Source of the DNA: Rhizobiales bacterium Ga0077525
Lineage (GTDB): Bacteria > Pseudomonadota > Alphaproteobacteria > Rhizobiales > Xanthobacteraceae
Direction of reading: 5' to 3'
Length of the DNA: 64,000 nt
Assembly: GCA_001464835.1 (NCBI GenBank)
Contig: LNDS01000045.1
Coordinates: 62,001 to 126,000, forward strand
This document shows, in pieces, positions 54,573 to 64,000 of this stretch (its first letter is position 1; every line of letters begins with the position of its first letter). The position numbers and the translations under genes were made by a program. The notes beneath the pieces were generated by a model, which worked only from the letters and a program-made list of their open reading frames with translations, was not told the DNA's origin and did not search any database.

Positions 54573-56783
54573 CTAGGCTTCGCCGGCCATATAGGCCGGC
54601 AGCCAGGCTTCCGAGCGGCGGTTCAGGTCCGCGACGGTGAGCGCGCGTTCGCCATGCAAGGCCAAAGTTTCGCCGCCGGTCTTGCCAATCTGCGACACCA
54701 GCACGCTGGCGTTACGCGCGCGCGCCAGCACGGCGTCGACCTTGCCAGCGGCAACGGTGACGATGTAGCGCGCCTGGTCCTCGCCGAACCAGTAGGCATG
54801 CGCCGGAATGTCGTCGGGCGGCGCATCGAGCGTCGCGCCGATGTCGCCGGCCATCGCCATTTCGGCCAGCGCGACGAGCAGTCCGCCATCAGACAGATCG
54901 TGCACGGCGCTCGCTGTGCCGTCGAGAATGAGCGAGCGCACGAAGTCGCCGTTCTCGCGCTCCTCGATGAGATCGACCGGCGGCGGCGCGCCTTCTTCAC
55001 GCGCGCAGATTTCACGCAGGTAGATCGACTGGCCGAGCCAGCCCGCGGTTTCGCCGACGACGAGGATGGCGTCGCCGTCCTGCTTGAACGCCAGGGTCGC
55101 CGATTTGGTGAAGTCCTCGAGCAGGCCAACGCCGCCGATCGACGGCGTCGGCAGAATCGCCTTGCCGTTGGTCTCGTTGTAGAGCGAGACGTTGCCGGAC
55201 ACGACCGGGAAATCGAGCGCCTTGCACGCCTCGGCAATGCCGCGCACGCAGCCGACGAACTGGCCCATGATCTCGGGCCGTTCCGGATTGCCGAAATTGA
55301 GATTGTCGGTGATGGCGAGCGGCCGTGCGCCGACGGCGGTCAGATTACGCCAGCATTCCGCCACGGCCTGTTTGCCGCCTTCGAACGGATTGGCCTCACA
55401 ATAGCGCGGCGTCACGTCGGTGGTCATCGCCAAGGCCTTCGGCCCGTCCTCGACGCGCACGACAGCGGCATCGCCGCCCGGCCGCTGCACGGTGTTGCCG
55501 CCGATGATGTAGTCGTACTGCTCCCACACCCAGCGCTTCGAGCACAGGTCCGGCGTCGCGATCAGACGTTCGAGCGCGTCGGCGATGCTGCCGCGCGCTT
55601 CGACCGCGCCGGCGTCGATCACCGGCAGCTTCTGCGCGGTGACGAAGGGACGCTTGTATTCCGGCGCGGAGTCGCCGAGTTCCTTGATCGGAAGATCGGC
55701 CATCACCTCGCCTTTGTGGCAAACGATGAAGCGCTTGCTCGGCGTCGTCTCACCAACGATGGCGAAGTCGAGACCCCATTTGCGGAAGATCGCCTCGGCT
55801 TCCTTTTCCTTCTCCGGCTTGAGCACCATGAGCATGCGCTCCTGGCTCTCCGACAGCATCATCTCGTAGGCGGTCATGCCCTCTTCGCGGCACGGCACCT
55901 TGTCGAGATCGAGCGTGACGCCGAGATCGCCCTTGGCGCCCATTTCGGTCGCCGACGACGTCAAGCCGGCCGCGCCCATGTCCTGAATGGCGATGACACA
56001 GCCTTTTTCCATGATCTCGAGACAGGCCTCGAGCAGCAGCTTTTCCGAGAACGGATCGCCGACCTGGACGGTCGGGCGCTTTTCGGCGCTGTCGTCGTCG
56101 AATTCCGCCGACGCCATGGACGCGCCGTGGATGCCGTCCCGGCCTGTCTTGGACCCGAGATAGACGATCGGCATGCCGACGCCGGACGCCGCCGCGTAGA
56201 AGATCTTGCTGGTTTCGGCGAGGCCGACCGCCATCGCATTGACCAGGATGTTGCCGTCGTAACGCGAGTGAAAACGCACCGATCCGCCGACGGTCGGGAC
56301 GCCGAAGGAATTGCCGTAGCCGCCAATCCCGGCCACAACGCCGGACACCAGATGGCGCGTTTTCGCATGTTCCGGCGCGCCAAAACTCAGCGCGTTCAAA
56401 CAGGCAATCGGCCGCGCGCCCATCGTGAAGACGTCTCTCAGGATGCCACCCACTCCTGTGGCGGCACCCTGATAGGGCTCGATGTAGCTCGGATGGTTGT
56501 GGCTCTCCATCTTGAACACGCAGGCCTGGCCGTCGCCGATATCGATGACGCCGGCGTTTTCGCCCGGCCCCTGAATGACCCAGGCTGCCTTGGTCGGCAG
56601 GCCGCGCAAATGAACCTTGGAGGACTTGTACGAGCAATGTTCGTTCCACATCGCCGAGAAAATGCCGAGCTCGGTCAAGGTCGGCTCACGGCCGATCAGA
56701 TCGAGAATACGCTGGTACTCGTCGGGCTTGAGGCCATGCTCGGCGACGAGTGCGGGGGTGATTTTGGTGGTGTTGGGATTCAC
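54573..56783 (-). CDS. purL: phosphoribosylformylglycinamidine synthase II (PurL)
   Basis: This 736-residue FGAM synthetase catalytic subunit is of the short PurL type that works with PurS and PurQ. It has the N-terminal [24 protein letters not shown], the ATP site region [10 protein letters not shown] and [22 protein letters not shown], followed by tandem AIRS-type domains. The start is GTG, without a clear ribosome binding site. A palindromic repeat lies between it and purQ. Confidence 0.96.
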   Translation of the reverse strand: MNPNTTKITPALVAEHGLKPDEYQRILDLIGREPTLTELGIFSAMWNEHCSYKSSKVHLRGLPTKAAWVIQGPGENAGVIDIGDGQACVFKMESHNHPSYIEPYQGAATGVGGILRDVFTMGARPIACLNALSFGAPEHAKTRHLVSGVVAGIGGYGNSFGVPTVGGSVRFHSRYDGNILVNAMAVGLAETSKIFYAAASGVGMPIVYLGSKTGRDGIHGASMASAEFDDDSAEKRPTVQVGDPFSEKLLLEACLEIMEKGCVIAIQDMGAAGLTSSATEMGAKGDLGVTLDLDKVPCREEGMTAYEMMLSESQERMLMVLKPEKEKEAEAIFRKWGLDFAIVGETTPSKRFIVCHKGEVMADLPIKELGDSAPEYKRPFVTAQKLPVIDAGAVEARGSIADALERLIATPDLCSKRWVWEQYDYIIGGNTVQRPGGDAAVVRVEDGPKALAMTTDVTPRYCEANPFEGGKQAVAECWRNLTAVGARPLAITDNLNFGNPERPEIMGQFVGCVRGIAEACKALDFPVVSGNVSLYNETNGKAILPTPSIGGVGLLEDFTKSATLAFKQDGDAILVVGETAGWLGQSIYLREICAREEGAPPPVDLIEERENGDFVRSLILDGTASAVHDLSDGGLLVALAEMAMAGDIGATLDAPPDDIPAHAYWFGEDQARYIVTVAAGKVDAVLARARNASVLVSQIGKTGGETLALHGERALTVADLNRRSEAWLPAYMAGEA

Positions 56784-56814
56784 TGAATTTATCTACTCGG
56801 CTTTTATCTCTGTC

Positions 56815-56837
56815 ATGGCCGGGCTTGTCCCGGCCAT
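56815..56837. repeat. dispersed palindromic repeat, copy 5
   Basis: ATGGCCGGG / CTTGT / CCCGGCCAT. Same family as copies 1-4, here single, in the 68-nt gap between purQ and purL. Confidence 0.85.
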
Positions 56838-56851
56838 CCACGTCTTAAAGA

Positions 56852-57553
56852 CTACGCCGCCCGTCCGAGCGCTTCCGTCAAACCGGCGAACAGCCCGCGC
56901 CCATCGGTGCGGCCGATCGCTTCCTCGACGTGATTTTCCGGATGCGGCATCATGCCGAGCACGTTGCCGCGCTCGCTGACGATGCCGGCGATGGCGTTGA
57001 TGGCGCCGTTGTGATTCCAGTTCGGGTCAATCATGCCGTCCGGCGAGGCGTAGCGGAAAATCACCCGCCCCTCGCCTTCCAGCCGCGCGATGGTCTCGCC
57101 ATCGGCGATGTAATTGCCCTCGCCATGCGCCACCGGCACGCGGATCACCTGACCCGCATTGTAGCCGCGCGTGAACGGCGTGTCGGAGCGTTCGACCTTG
57201 AGATAGACGTCGCGGCAGATGAAACGCAGGTTCTCGTTGCGCATCAAAACGCCGGGCAAAAGTCCCGCCTCGCACAAAATCTGGAAGCCGTTGCACACGC
57301 CGAGCACCAGCCCGCCTTTGGCGGCGAAGGTGCGCACCGCGTCCATGATCGGCGAGCGCGCGGCAATGGCGCCGCAGCGCAGATAGTCGCCGTAGGAAAA
57401 GCCGCCGGGCACGACGACGAGATCGGTGCGGGCCGGCAATTCATGCTCGGCATGCCACACCATGTTAGGTTGGCTGCCCGACACCAGCCGGAGCGTGCGC
57501 GCCATGTCGCGCTCGCGGTTGATGCCTGGGAAAACGAGGACGGCGGCTTTCAT
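56852..57553 (-). CDS. purQ: phosphoribosylformylglycinamidine synthase I (PurQ)
   Basis: The start is at ATG 57553 ([12 protein letters not shown]). The 233-residue class I glutamine amidotransferase has the nucleophile Cys87 (LGVCNGFQ) and the His/Glu pair in [11 protein letters not shown]. It supplies ammonia to PurL. It follows purS after 19 nt. Confidence 0.96.
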   Translation of the reverse strand: MKAAVLVFPGINRERDMARTLRLVSGSQPNMVWHAEHELPARTDLVVVPGGFSYGDYLRCGAIAARSPIMDAVRTFAAKGGLVLGVCNGFQILCEAGLLPGVLMRNENLRFICRDVYLKVERSDTPFTRGYNAGQVIRVPVAHGEGNYIADGETIARLEGEGRVIFRYASPDGMIDPNWNHNGAINAIAGIVSERGNVLGMMPHPENHVEEAIGRTDGRGLFAGLTEALGRAA

Positions 57554-57572
57554 CGCTAGACCTGCCTCCCTC

Positions 57573-57815
57573 TCACCCGACAACCTCGACCCGGTAATTC
57601 TCGATCACCGTATTGGCCAGCAACTTGTCGGCCGCTTCCTTGAGCAGCGCCTCGGCCTTTTTCGGGTCGCCGCCGTCGATCTCGATGTCGAACACCTTGC
57701 CCTGCCGCACCGAGGTGACGCCTTCGACGCCGAGCGAGCGCAGAGCGCCCTCGATCGCCTTGCCTTGCGGATCGAGAATGCCGGTTTTCAGGGTAACGGT
57801 GACACGCGCTTTCAT
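57573..57815 (-). CDS. purS: phosphoribosylformylglycinamidine synthase subunit PurS
   Basis: The start is at ATG 57815 ([18 protein letters not shown]). The 80-residue PurS bridges PurL and PurQ in the three-part FGAM synthetase. Conserved pattern: [16 protein letters not shown] and [14 protein letters not shown]. Confidence 0.95.
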   Translation of the reverse strand: MKARVTVTLKTGILDPQGKAIEGALRSLGVEGVTSVRQGKVFDIEIDGGDPKKAEALLKEAADKLLANTVIENYRVEVVG

Positions 57816-57890
57816 GACTTGCGGCTTACCATATGAATCGCTGGCGGGGGCTGGAAACATCCGGCCATCCACGCAAAATTGGCGACGAAA

Positions 57891-57927
57891 ATGCCCGGAA
57901 CAAGGGTATCCCCTTGCATCCGGGCAT
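57891..57927. other. two-step hairpin in the purC-purS gap
   Basis: The outer arms ATGCCCGGA/TCCGGGCAT (9 bp) enclose CAAGGG...CCCTTG (6 bp). It lies in the 146-nt gap between purC and purS, with no T-tract. It may be an attenuator, a processing site or a protective structure within the pur transcript. Confidence 0.6.
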
Positions 57928-57961
57928 TGAACAATTCACAGGCAAACAACCTTGAACGGCC

Positions 57962-58759
57962 TTAGCCTTTGACCAGAACCGGCCCCGAGCCTTGCGGACG
58001 CTCGCCGTCGGCGACGATACCGAGACGCTTGGCGACCTCGGTATAGGCCTCGACCAGCCCGCCCATGTCGCGGCGGAAACGGTCCTTGTCCATCTTGTCG
58101 TTGGTCTTGATGTCCCACAAACGGCACGAGTCGGGCGAAATCTCATCCGCCACGACGATGCGCATGACATCGTTTTCCCACAACCGGCCGGTTTCCATCT
58201 TGAAATCGACCAGACGGATGCCGACGCCGAGGAACAGGCCCGACAGGAAGTCATTGACGCGAATGGCCAGCGCCATGATGTCATCGATTTCCTGAGGCGA
58301 GGCCCAGCCGAACGCGGTGATGTGCTCTTCCGACACCATCGGGTCGTTGAGCTTGTCGTTCTTGTAATAGAACTCGATGATCGAGCGCGGCAGCTGCGTG
58401 CCCTCGTCGATGCCGAGCCGTGTCGCCAGCGAGCCCGTGGCGACATTGCGCACCACGACCTCAAGCGGAATGATTTCCACTTCGCGGATCAGTTGCTCGC
58501 GCATGTTGAGCCGGCGGATGAAGTGCGTCGGCACGCCGATGTCGTTGAGATGCTGGAAGATGTATTCCGAGATGCGGTTATTCAGCACACCTTTGCCTTC
58601 AATCACCTCGTGCTTCTTGGCGTTGAACGCGGTGGCATCGTCCTTGAAATGCTGAATCAGCGTTCCCGGCTCGGGGCCCTCATAGAGGACCTTCGCCTTG
58701 CCCTCGTAAATGCGGCGGCGACGACTCATCGGGATATACCGTGGTGTTTTAAAGTCCAT
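57962..58759 (-). CDS. purC: SAICAR synthetase
   Basis: This 265-residue phosphoribosylaminoimidazole-succinocarboxamide synthase has [26 protein letters not shown], the [15 protein letters not shown] signature, [18 protein letters not shown] and [12 protein letters not shown]. The start at 58759 has AGGAACC upstream; ATG 58729 is an alternative. First gene of purC-purS-purQ-purL, divergent from the DUF1476 gene. Confidence 0.96.
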   Translation of the reverse strand: MDFKTPRYIPMSRRRRIYEGKAKVLYEGPEPGTLIQHFKDDATAFNAKKHEVIEGKGVLNNRISEYIFQHLNDIGVPTHFIRRLNMREQLIREVEIIPLEVVVRNVATGSLATRLGIDEGTQLPRSIIEFYYKNDKLNDPMVSEEHITAFGWASPQEIDDIMALAIRVNDFLSGLFLGVGIRLVDFKMETGRLWENDVMRIVVADEISPDSCRLWDIKTNDKMDKDRFRRDMGGLVEAYTEVAKRLGIVADGERPQGSGPVLVKG

Positions 58760-59016
58760 TGGGTGCCGTGGTTCCTTATAAAGAGACTTAAGATCCGCGG
58801 CGGCGGGCCGGCTAGTTTTGCTTTGCGTAACGCACGCTGGCGCTAAAACGGTCCGGGCACGAGGTCAACCTAGCCGATCGATCCGGGCAGCACAATCGAG
58901 CACCTGCGACGTTTTCCACTTCGCAATTTTGCCGTAATACAGCCGTGCCAGGTTGCCTTGACGCTTCAGCGGCTATATGCAAGGCGCAGCAACACCCTGT
59001 CAACAACGAGGACGGC

Positions 59017-59334
59017 ATGACCACATTCGACAAGCGCGAAGAAGGCTTCGAAAAGAAGTTCGCGCATGACGAGGAACTGCAATTCAAGGCGATGGCCCGC
59101 CGTAACAAGCTGTTGGGGCTCTGGGCCGCCGGTATCCTGGGCAAGACCGGCCCGGATGCGGACGCTTACGCCAAGGAAGTCGTCGTCGCGGATTTCGAAG
59201 CAGCCGGCGATGATGACGTTTTGCGTAAAGTTGCCAAGGATTTGGCCGACAAAGGCATCACCGACCAGCAGATTCGCGCCCAGATGAACGAACTGCTCGC
59301 GGTCGCCGTGGCGCAAGTCCAGGCCGGCACCTGA
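59017..59334 (+). CDS. DUF1476 protein, F1-ATPase zeta-subunit homologue
   Basis: The start is at ATG 59017 (MTTFDKREEGFEKKFAHDEE), behind GAGGA. This 105-residue helical protein is typical of DUF1476, which includes the Paracoccus denitrificans zeta subunit that inhibits ATP hydrolysis by F1Fo-ATP synthase. Conserved stretches: LGLWAAG, AYAKEVVVADFEAAGDDDVLRKV. The HpaI-type gene begins one nt after the stop. Confidence 0.92.
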   Translation: MTTFDKREEGFEKKFAHDEELQFKAMARRNKLLGLWAAGILGKTGPDADAYAKEVVVADFEAAGDDDVLRKVAKDLADKGITDQQIRAQMNELLAVAVAQVQAGT

Positions 59335-59335
59335 C

Positions 59336-60136
59336 GTGACCGCCTTTTCCCTCGCCAAGCGCCTGCGCGCCGGCGAGACGGTCTTTTCCGGCTGGTGCAT
59401 GATGGGCAGCCCCATCGTGGCTGAAACCATCGCGCGCGAGGGCTTTGCCGCCGTCGTGCTCGATGCCCAGCACGGGCTCTGGGATACCGGCTCACTGGTT
59501 GCCGGTATCGGCGCCGTGCATCACGCGGGCTCGGCGCCGATGGTGCGCGTCCCGCTCAACGATTTCGGCATGGTCAGCCGCGCGCTCGATTTCGGCGCCG
59601 AAGGCGTCATCGCGCCGATGATCAACACTGCCGCCGATGCCCGCCAGTTCGCGGCGGCGGCCAAATACCCGCCGCTCGGCGAGCGCTCTTTCGGGCCGCC
59701 GCGCGCGATGATGCTGCAAGGCCAATACGCCGACATCACCGAGTACCTCGCCGCCTGCAATACCGGCACCATCACACTGGCGATGATCGAGACGCCAGAG
59801 GCTTTGGCGAATGTCGAGGCCATCGCCGCCACACCCGGCATCGATGCGCTGTTCATCGGCCCTTACGATCTGGCGACGTCGTTGTCCGCCGGCAAGGCGC
59901 AGGACATCAATGCGCCGGAAGTCGACAAAGCGATCGACACGATCTGCGCCGCCGCGCTCAAGGCCGATAAAATCCCGGGCATCTACTGCCGCGATGCGGC
60001 GCGCGCGCTCGACATGGCCAAGCGCGGCTTTCGCTATCTCACCATCGGCTCGGACTTCAGCGCCGTGCGCGACAGCGTCGCGGCGAGCATGAAGACGTTG
60101 AACGTCGCGCGCGGCAATACCAAGGATCCGTTTTAG
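59336..60136 (+). CDS. HpcH/HpaI aldolase family protein
   Basis: This 266-residue class II pyruvate aldolase fold has a GTG start one nt after the DUF1476 stop. Motifs: FSGWCMMGSP, VVLDAQHGLWD (catalytic His region), VRVPLNDFGMVSRALDFGAEGVIAPMI, MIETPEALANVE and IDALFIGPYDLA. Probably a 2-keto-3-deoxy or 4-hydroxy-2-oxo acid aldolase; the exact substrate is not readable. It shares TTAG at 60133-60136 with the convergent TrmJ stop. Confidence 0.88.
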   Translation: MTAFSLAKRLRAGETVFSGWCMMGSPIVAETIAREGFAAVVLDAQHGLWDTGSLVAGIGAVHHAGSAPMVRVPLNDFGMVSRALDFGAEGVIAPMINTAADARQFAAAAKYPPLGERSFGPPRAMMLQGQYADITEYLAACNTGTITLAMIETPEALANVEAIAATPGIDALFIGPYDLATSLSAGKAQDINAPEVDKAIDTICAAALKADKIPGIYCRDAARALDMAKRGFRYLTIGSDFSAVRDSVAASMKTLNVARGNTKDPF

Positions 60137-61329
60137 GAAACTTGCGCGGCCAGCGCATCGAGCGCGGCCTTCACGTCCGCTTCGACATCGGAAGCCTGCA
60201 CCTCGACGATCCGGTAGTTATGCTCGGTCATCCACTGACGCCGCGCGGCGCGCGCTTTCTGCGCCGGCTCCGCTTCGGTTGCCGGCACCAGATCGATCAT
60301 GCATTTGCGCGGGAACGACACGAAGTCGGCGATATGCGGCCCGACCGGCACCTGCCATTTGAAACCGAGGCTGGCGAAACGCCGGTCCGCCGTCATCGCC
60401 CGCCACAAACTGCGCTCGGCCTCGGTCGGATTGCGCCGCAATAGCCGCGCCAGCCCGCGCACCGGCGTGCGCGCCGCCCGCGCGCGCCCCGCGCCCTCTT
60501 CCGCGATCATCTCACGCAGGCCTTGCGCCTGCGACGGATCGAGCACGCCGCCACGCGCCGGGCCCTTGCTGCCGTTGACCAGCGCCATAATGACGCCGTG
60601 CAGTGTGCGCATGTCCTGCTTGGTCGCCTCGAGACGATGAAAGATATTGCGCAGGTTGACCTGCATGACGCCGCGCTTCTCCGGCGGGCGAAAGAACTCG
60701 ACCTTTTCCAGTTCGCGCTCCAGATCGGTAAAGAATGCCTCGATCTGCTGTTTGGCCGCCGGCGGCGAGCGCCGCGAGGGCTCGACCCGCGTTGAACCGG
60801 CGCCGGTCTGCTTGAACCATTCGTAGCCGGCAATCACCACCGCCTGCGCCAGGTTGAGTGAGGCGAACGCCGGATTGACCGGCAGCGTCACGATGCGGTC
60901 GGCCATGCCGACCTCATGGTTCTCCAAGCCATTGCGCTCGCGGCCGAACACCAGGGCCACGGTTTCGCCGGCCGCTACCCGCGGCGCCATTTCCACCGCC
61001 GCCTGCTCCGCCGACAGGATCGGCTTGGCCTGGTCGTGATTTCGCGCCGTCAAAGCCAGCACGAAAGTGCAGTCGGCGACCGCGTCCGCCAATGTCTCGT
61101 ACAGTTCGGCGTTGTCGAGGATGCGGTCGGCGCCGGCCGCCATCACCACGGCGCGCTCGTTCGGCCAGCCCTGCTTTGGCTTGACCAGCCGCAGCCGGGC
61201 AAGGCCGAAATTAGCCATGGCGCGCGCCGCCGCGCCGATATTGTCGCCAAGCTGCGTCTCGACCAGCACCACCACCGGGGCGGGCTGCTCGATCCAGCGC
61301 TTGGTCTTGTCGGTCCCGGCTCCGGGCAT
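60133..61329 (-). CDS. TrmJ-type RNA methyltransferase fused to a degenerate DUF559 domain
   Basis: This 398-residue protein starts with a SpoU/TrmH-fold methyltransferase of the TrmJ (Cm32/Um32 tRNA) type: VVVLVETQLGDNIGAAARAM, ALVFGRERNGLENHEV, LPVNPAFASLNLAQAV, then the TrmJ extension. From about residue 292 a second domain matches DUF559 (RRNPTEAERSLWRAMTADRR, WQVPVGPHIADFVSF). The DUF559 core that normally reads close to VELDG-QH is replaced by MIDLVPATEAEPAQ, so the nuclease-like residues look lost. The methyltransferase should be functional. Confidence 0.88.
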   Translation of the reverse strand: MPGAGTDKTKRWIEQPAPVVVLVETQLGDNIGAAARAMANFGLARLRLVKPKQGWPNERAVVMAAGADRILDNAELYETLADAVADCTFVLALTARNHDQAKPILSAEQAAVEMAPRVAAGETVALVFGRERNGLENHEVGMADRIVTLPVNPAFASLNLAQAVVIAGYEWFKQTGAGSTRVEPSRRSPPAAKQQIEAFFTDLERELEKVEFFRPPEKRGVMQVNLRNIFHRLEATKQDMRTLHGVIMALVNGSKGPARGGVLDPSQAQGLREMIAEEGAGRARAARTPVRGLARLLRRNPTEAERSLWRAMTADRRFASLGFKWQVPVGPHIADFVSFPRKCMIDLVPATEAEPAQKARAARRQWMTEHNYRIVEVQASDVEADVKAALDALAAQVS

Positions 61330-61436
61330 GAAAGTTCTCCGTTGCCGGGGGTATAGCGGCCCCCATTCCTTCGGGAAAGTCTCCGGGAAAGCCGCCCGCC
61401 GACGAGGCTTTTACCAACCGGGCACGGATGCTATAG

Positions 61437-63698
<2,262 letters not shown>

Positions 63699-63720
63699 TC
63701 GGCAGCGCCGGTTTACGCGA

Positions 63721-64000
63721 TCACGGCCCGTCCGATGATGACCTCATCGGGCGGGTTTTTCTTTGCATCAGGTCAACGATGACCTTGATCGCAGCAACGA
63801 CGACCAGCGCGCACAAGGCCGCCTTCGATATCGTCTCCATCGTACCCTCGACCAGCATGGCATGGACCACGCTGCCGGAGACGATGACGACGGCGAGCGC
63901 CATGTGAACGATACGCCACGTTCGCAGTCCCAAGCGGCGGCGGAATAAAGCCAGAAACGCGACGGCGAAAATCGCCCACATCGCCGTCACGCCCCACGGT
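63721..64000 (-). CDS. ferric reductase-like membrane protein (start outside the window)
   Basis: The frame is open through the window edge (reading Pro-Trp-Gly-Val-Thr-Ala-Met), so the N-terminus is missing. The visible 90-odd residues hold three hydrophobic segments and the pattern RRRLGLRTWRIVHMALAVVIVSGSVVHA, with the two histidines expected for heme ligation in ferric-reductase-like transmembrane domains. Its last codons are encoded within the icd terminator. Confidence 0.75.
   Translation of the reverse strand, partial: PWGVTAMWAIFAVAFLALFRRRLGLRTWRIVHMALAVVIVSGSVVHAMLVEGTMETISKAALCALVVVAAIKVIVDLMQRKTRPMRSSSDGP
63727..63760 (+). terminator. terminator after icd
   Basis: A 12-bp stem CCCGTCCGATGA/TCATCGGGCGGG (one G-U pair) with a 5-nt loop is followed by TTTTT. 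Confidence 0.9.

Noticed and set aside
54654..56786. 710-codon plus-strand frame opposite purL
   Set aside because: The antisense of a conserved housekeeping gene; His/Arg/Asp-rich composition, no motif.

Overview
The window is GC-rich, densely coded DNA from an alphaproteobacterium, most likely a Hyphomicrobiales (Rhizobiales) member of the Bradyrhizobium/Xanthobacteraceae type. The grounds are a CIRCE-controlled groESL operon, the usg gene, a DUF1476 ATPase zeta-subunit gene, BA14K, KTSC, DUF6867 and BcsS proteins, a form II CO-dehydrogenase-like molybdenum hydroxylase, and palindromic repeats that translate to the 'MAGLVPAI' type of junk peptide. This placement is inferred from gene content; no search was run. 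No rRNA, tRNA, CRISPR array, prophage or insertion sequence was recognised.

Layout. 1-2.1 kb: end of a transglutaminase gene, an Anbu proteasome-like peptidase, and a GIY-YIG nuclease gene bracketed by inverted palindromic repeats. 2.2-10.4 kb: a GGDEF/EAL protein, an SDR, a DUF2235 hydrolase, usg, and groES-groEL with a repeat pair filling the spacer. 10.4-19.0 kb: a cyclic-nucleotide-binding membrane protein, DUF72/DUF488 genes, a divergent MFS/AraC pair, an orphan bcsS and an HlyD/ABC exporter operon. 19.1-32.9 kb: a split molybdenum-hydroxylase locus. Its maturation genes (coxD, coxE, two XdhC-type genes, a MoCF/MobA-like fusion) lie on one side and its structural genes (coxG, coxS-L-M, with the form II AYRGAGR motif) on the other. 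Between them sit a VOC protein, a toxin-antitoxin pair, a BNR-repeat protein and a GGDEF protein preceded by a duplicated BNR 3' end.

33-46.6 kb: pcaD-pcaC, small membrane genes, a liv branched-chain amino acid ABC operon whose livH is frameshifted by a deletion of about 37 nt, ccdA, a P1 peptidase, a DadA-like oxidase and a BASS-type transporter. 46.8-64 kb: rpe, purB, murI, terC (with a structured leader that can hide its ribosome binding site), rpsD, grxD and bolA, the purC-purS-purQ-purL cluster, DUF1476, an HpaI-type aldolase, a TrmJ methyltransferase fused to a degenerate DUF559 domain, monomeric isocitrate dehydrogenase, and the start of a ferric-reductase-like gene cut by the window edge.

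Most of the window is housekeeping. The parts most worth a second look are the repeat-flanked GIY-YIG gene with its scattered repeat copies, the repeat pair inside groESL, the broken livH, the TrmJ-DUF559 fusion, the terC leader, and the divided form II molybdenum hydroxylase locus.
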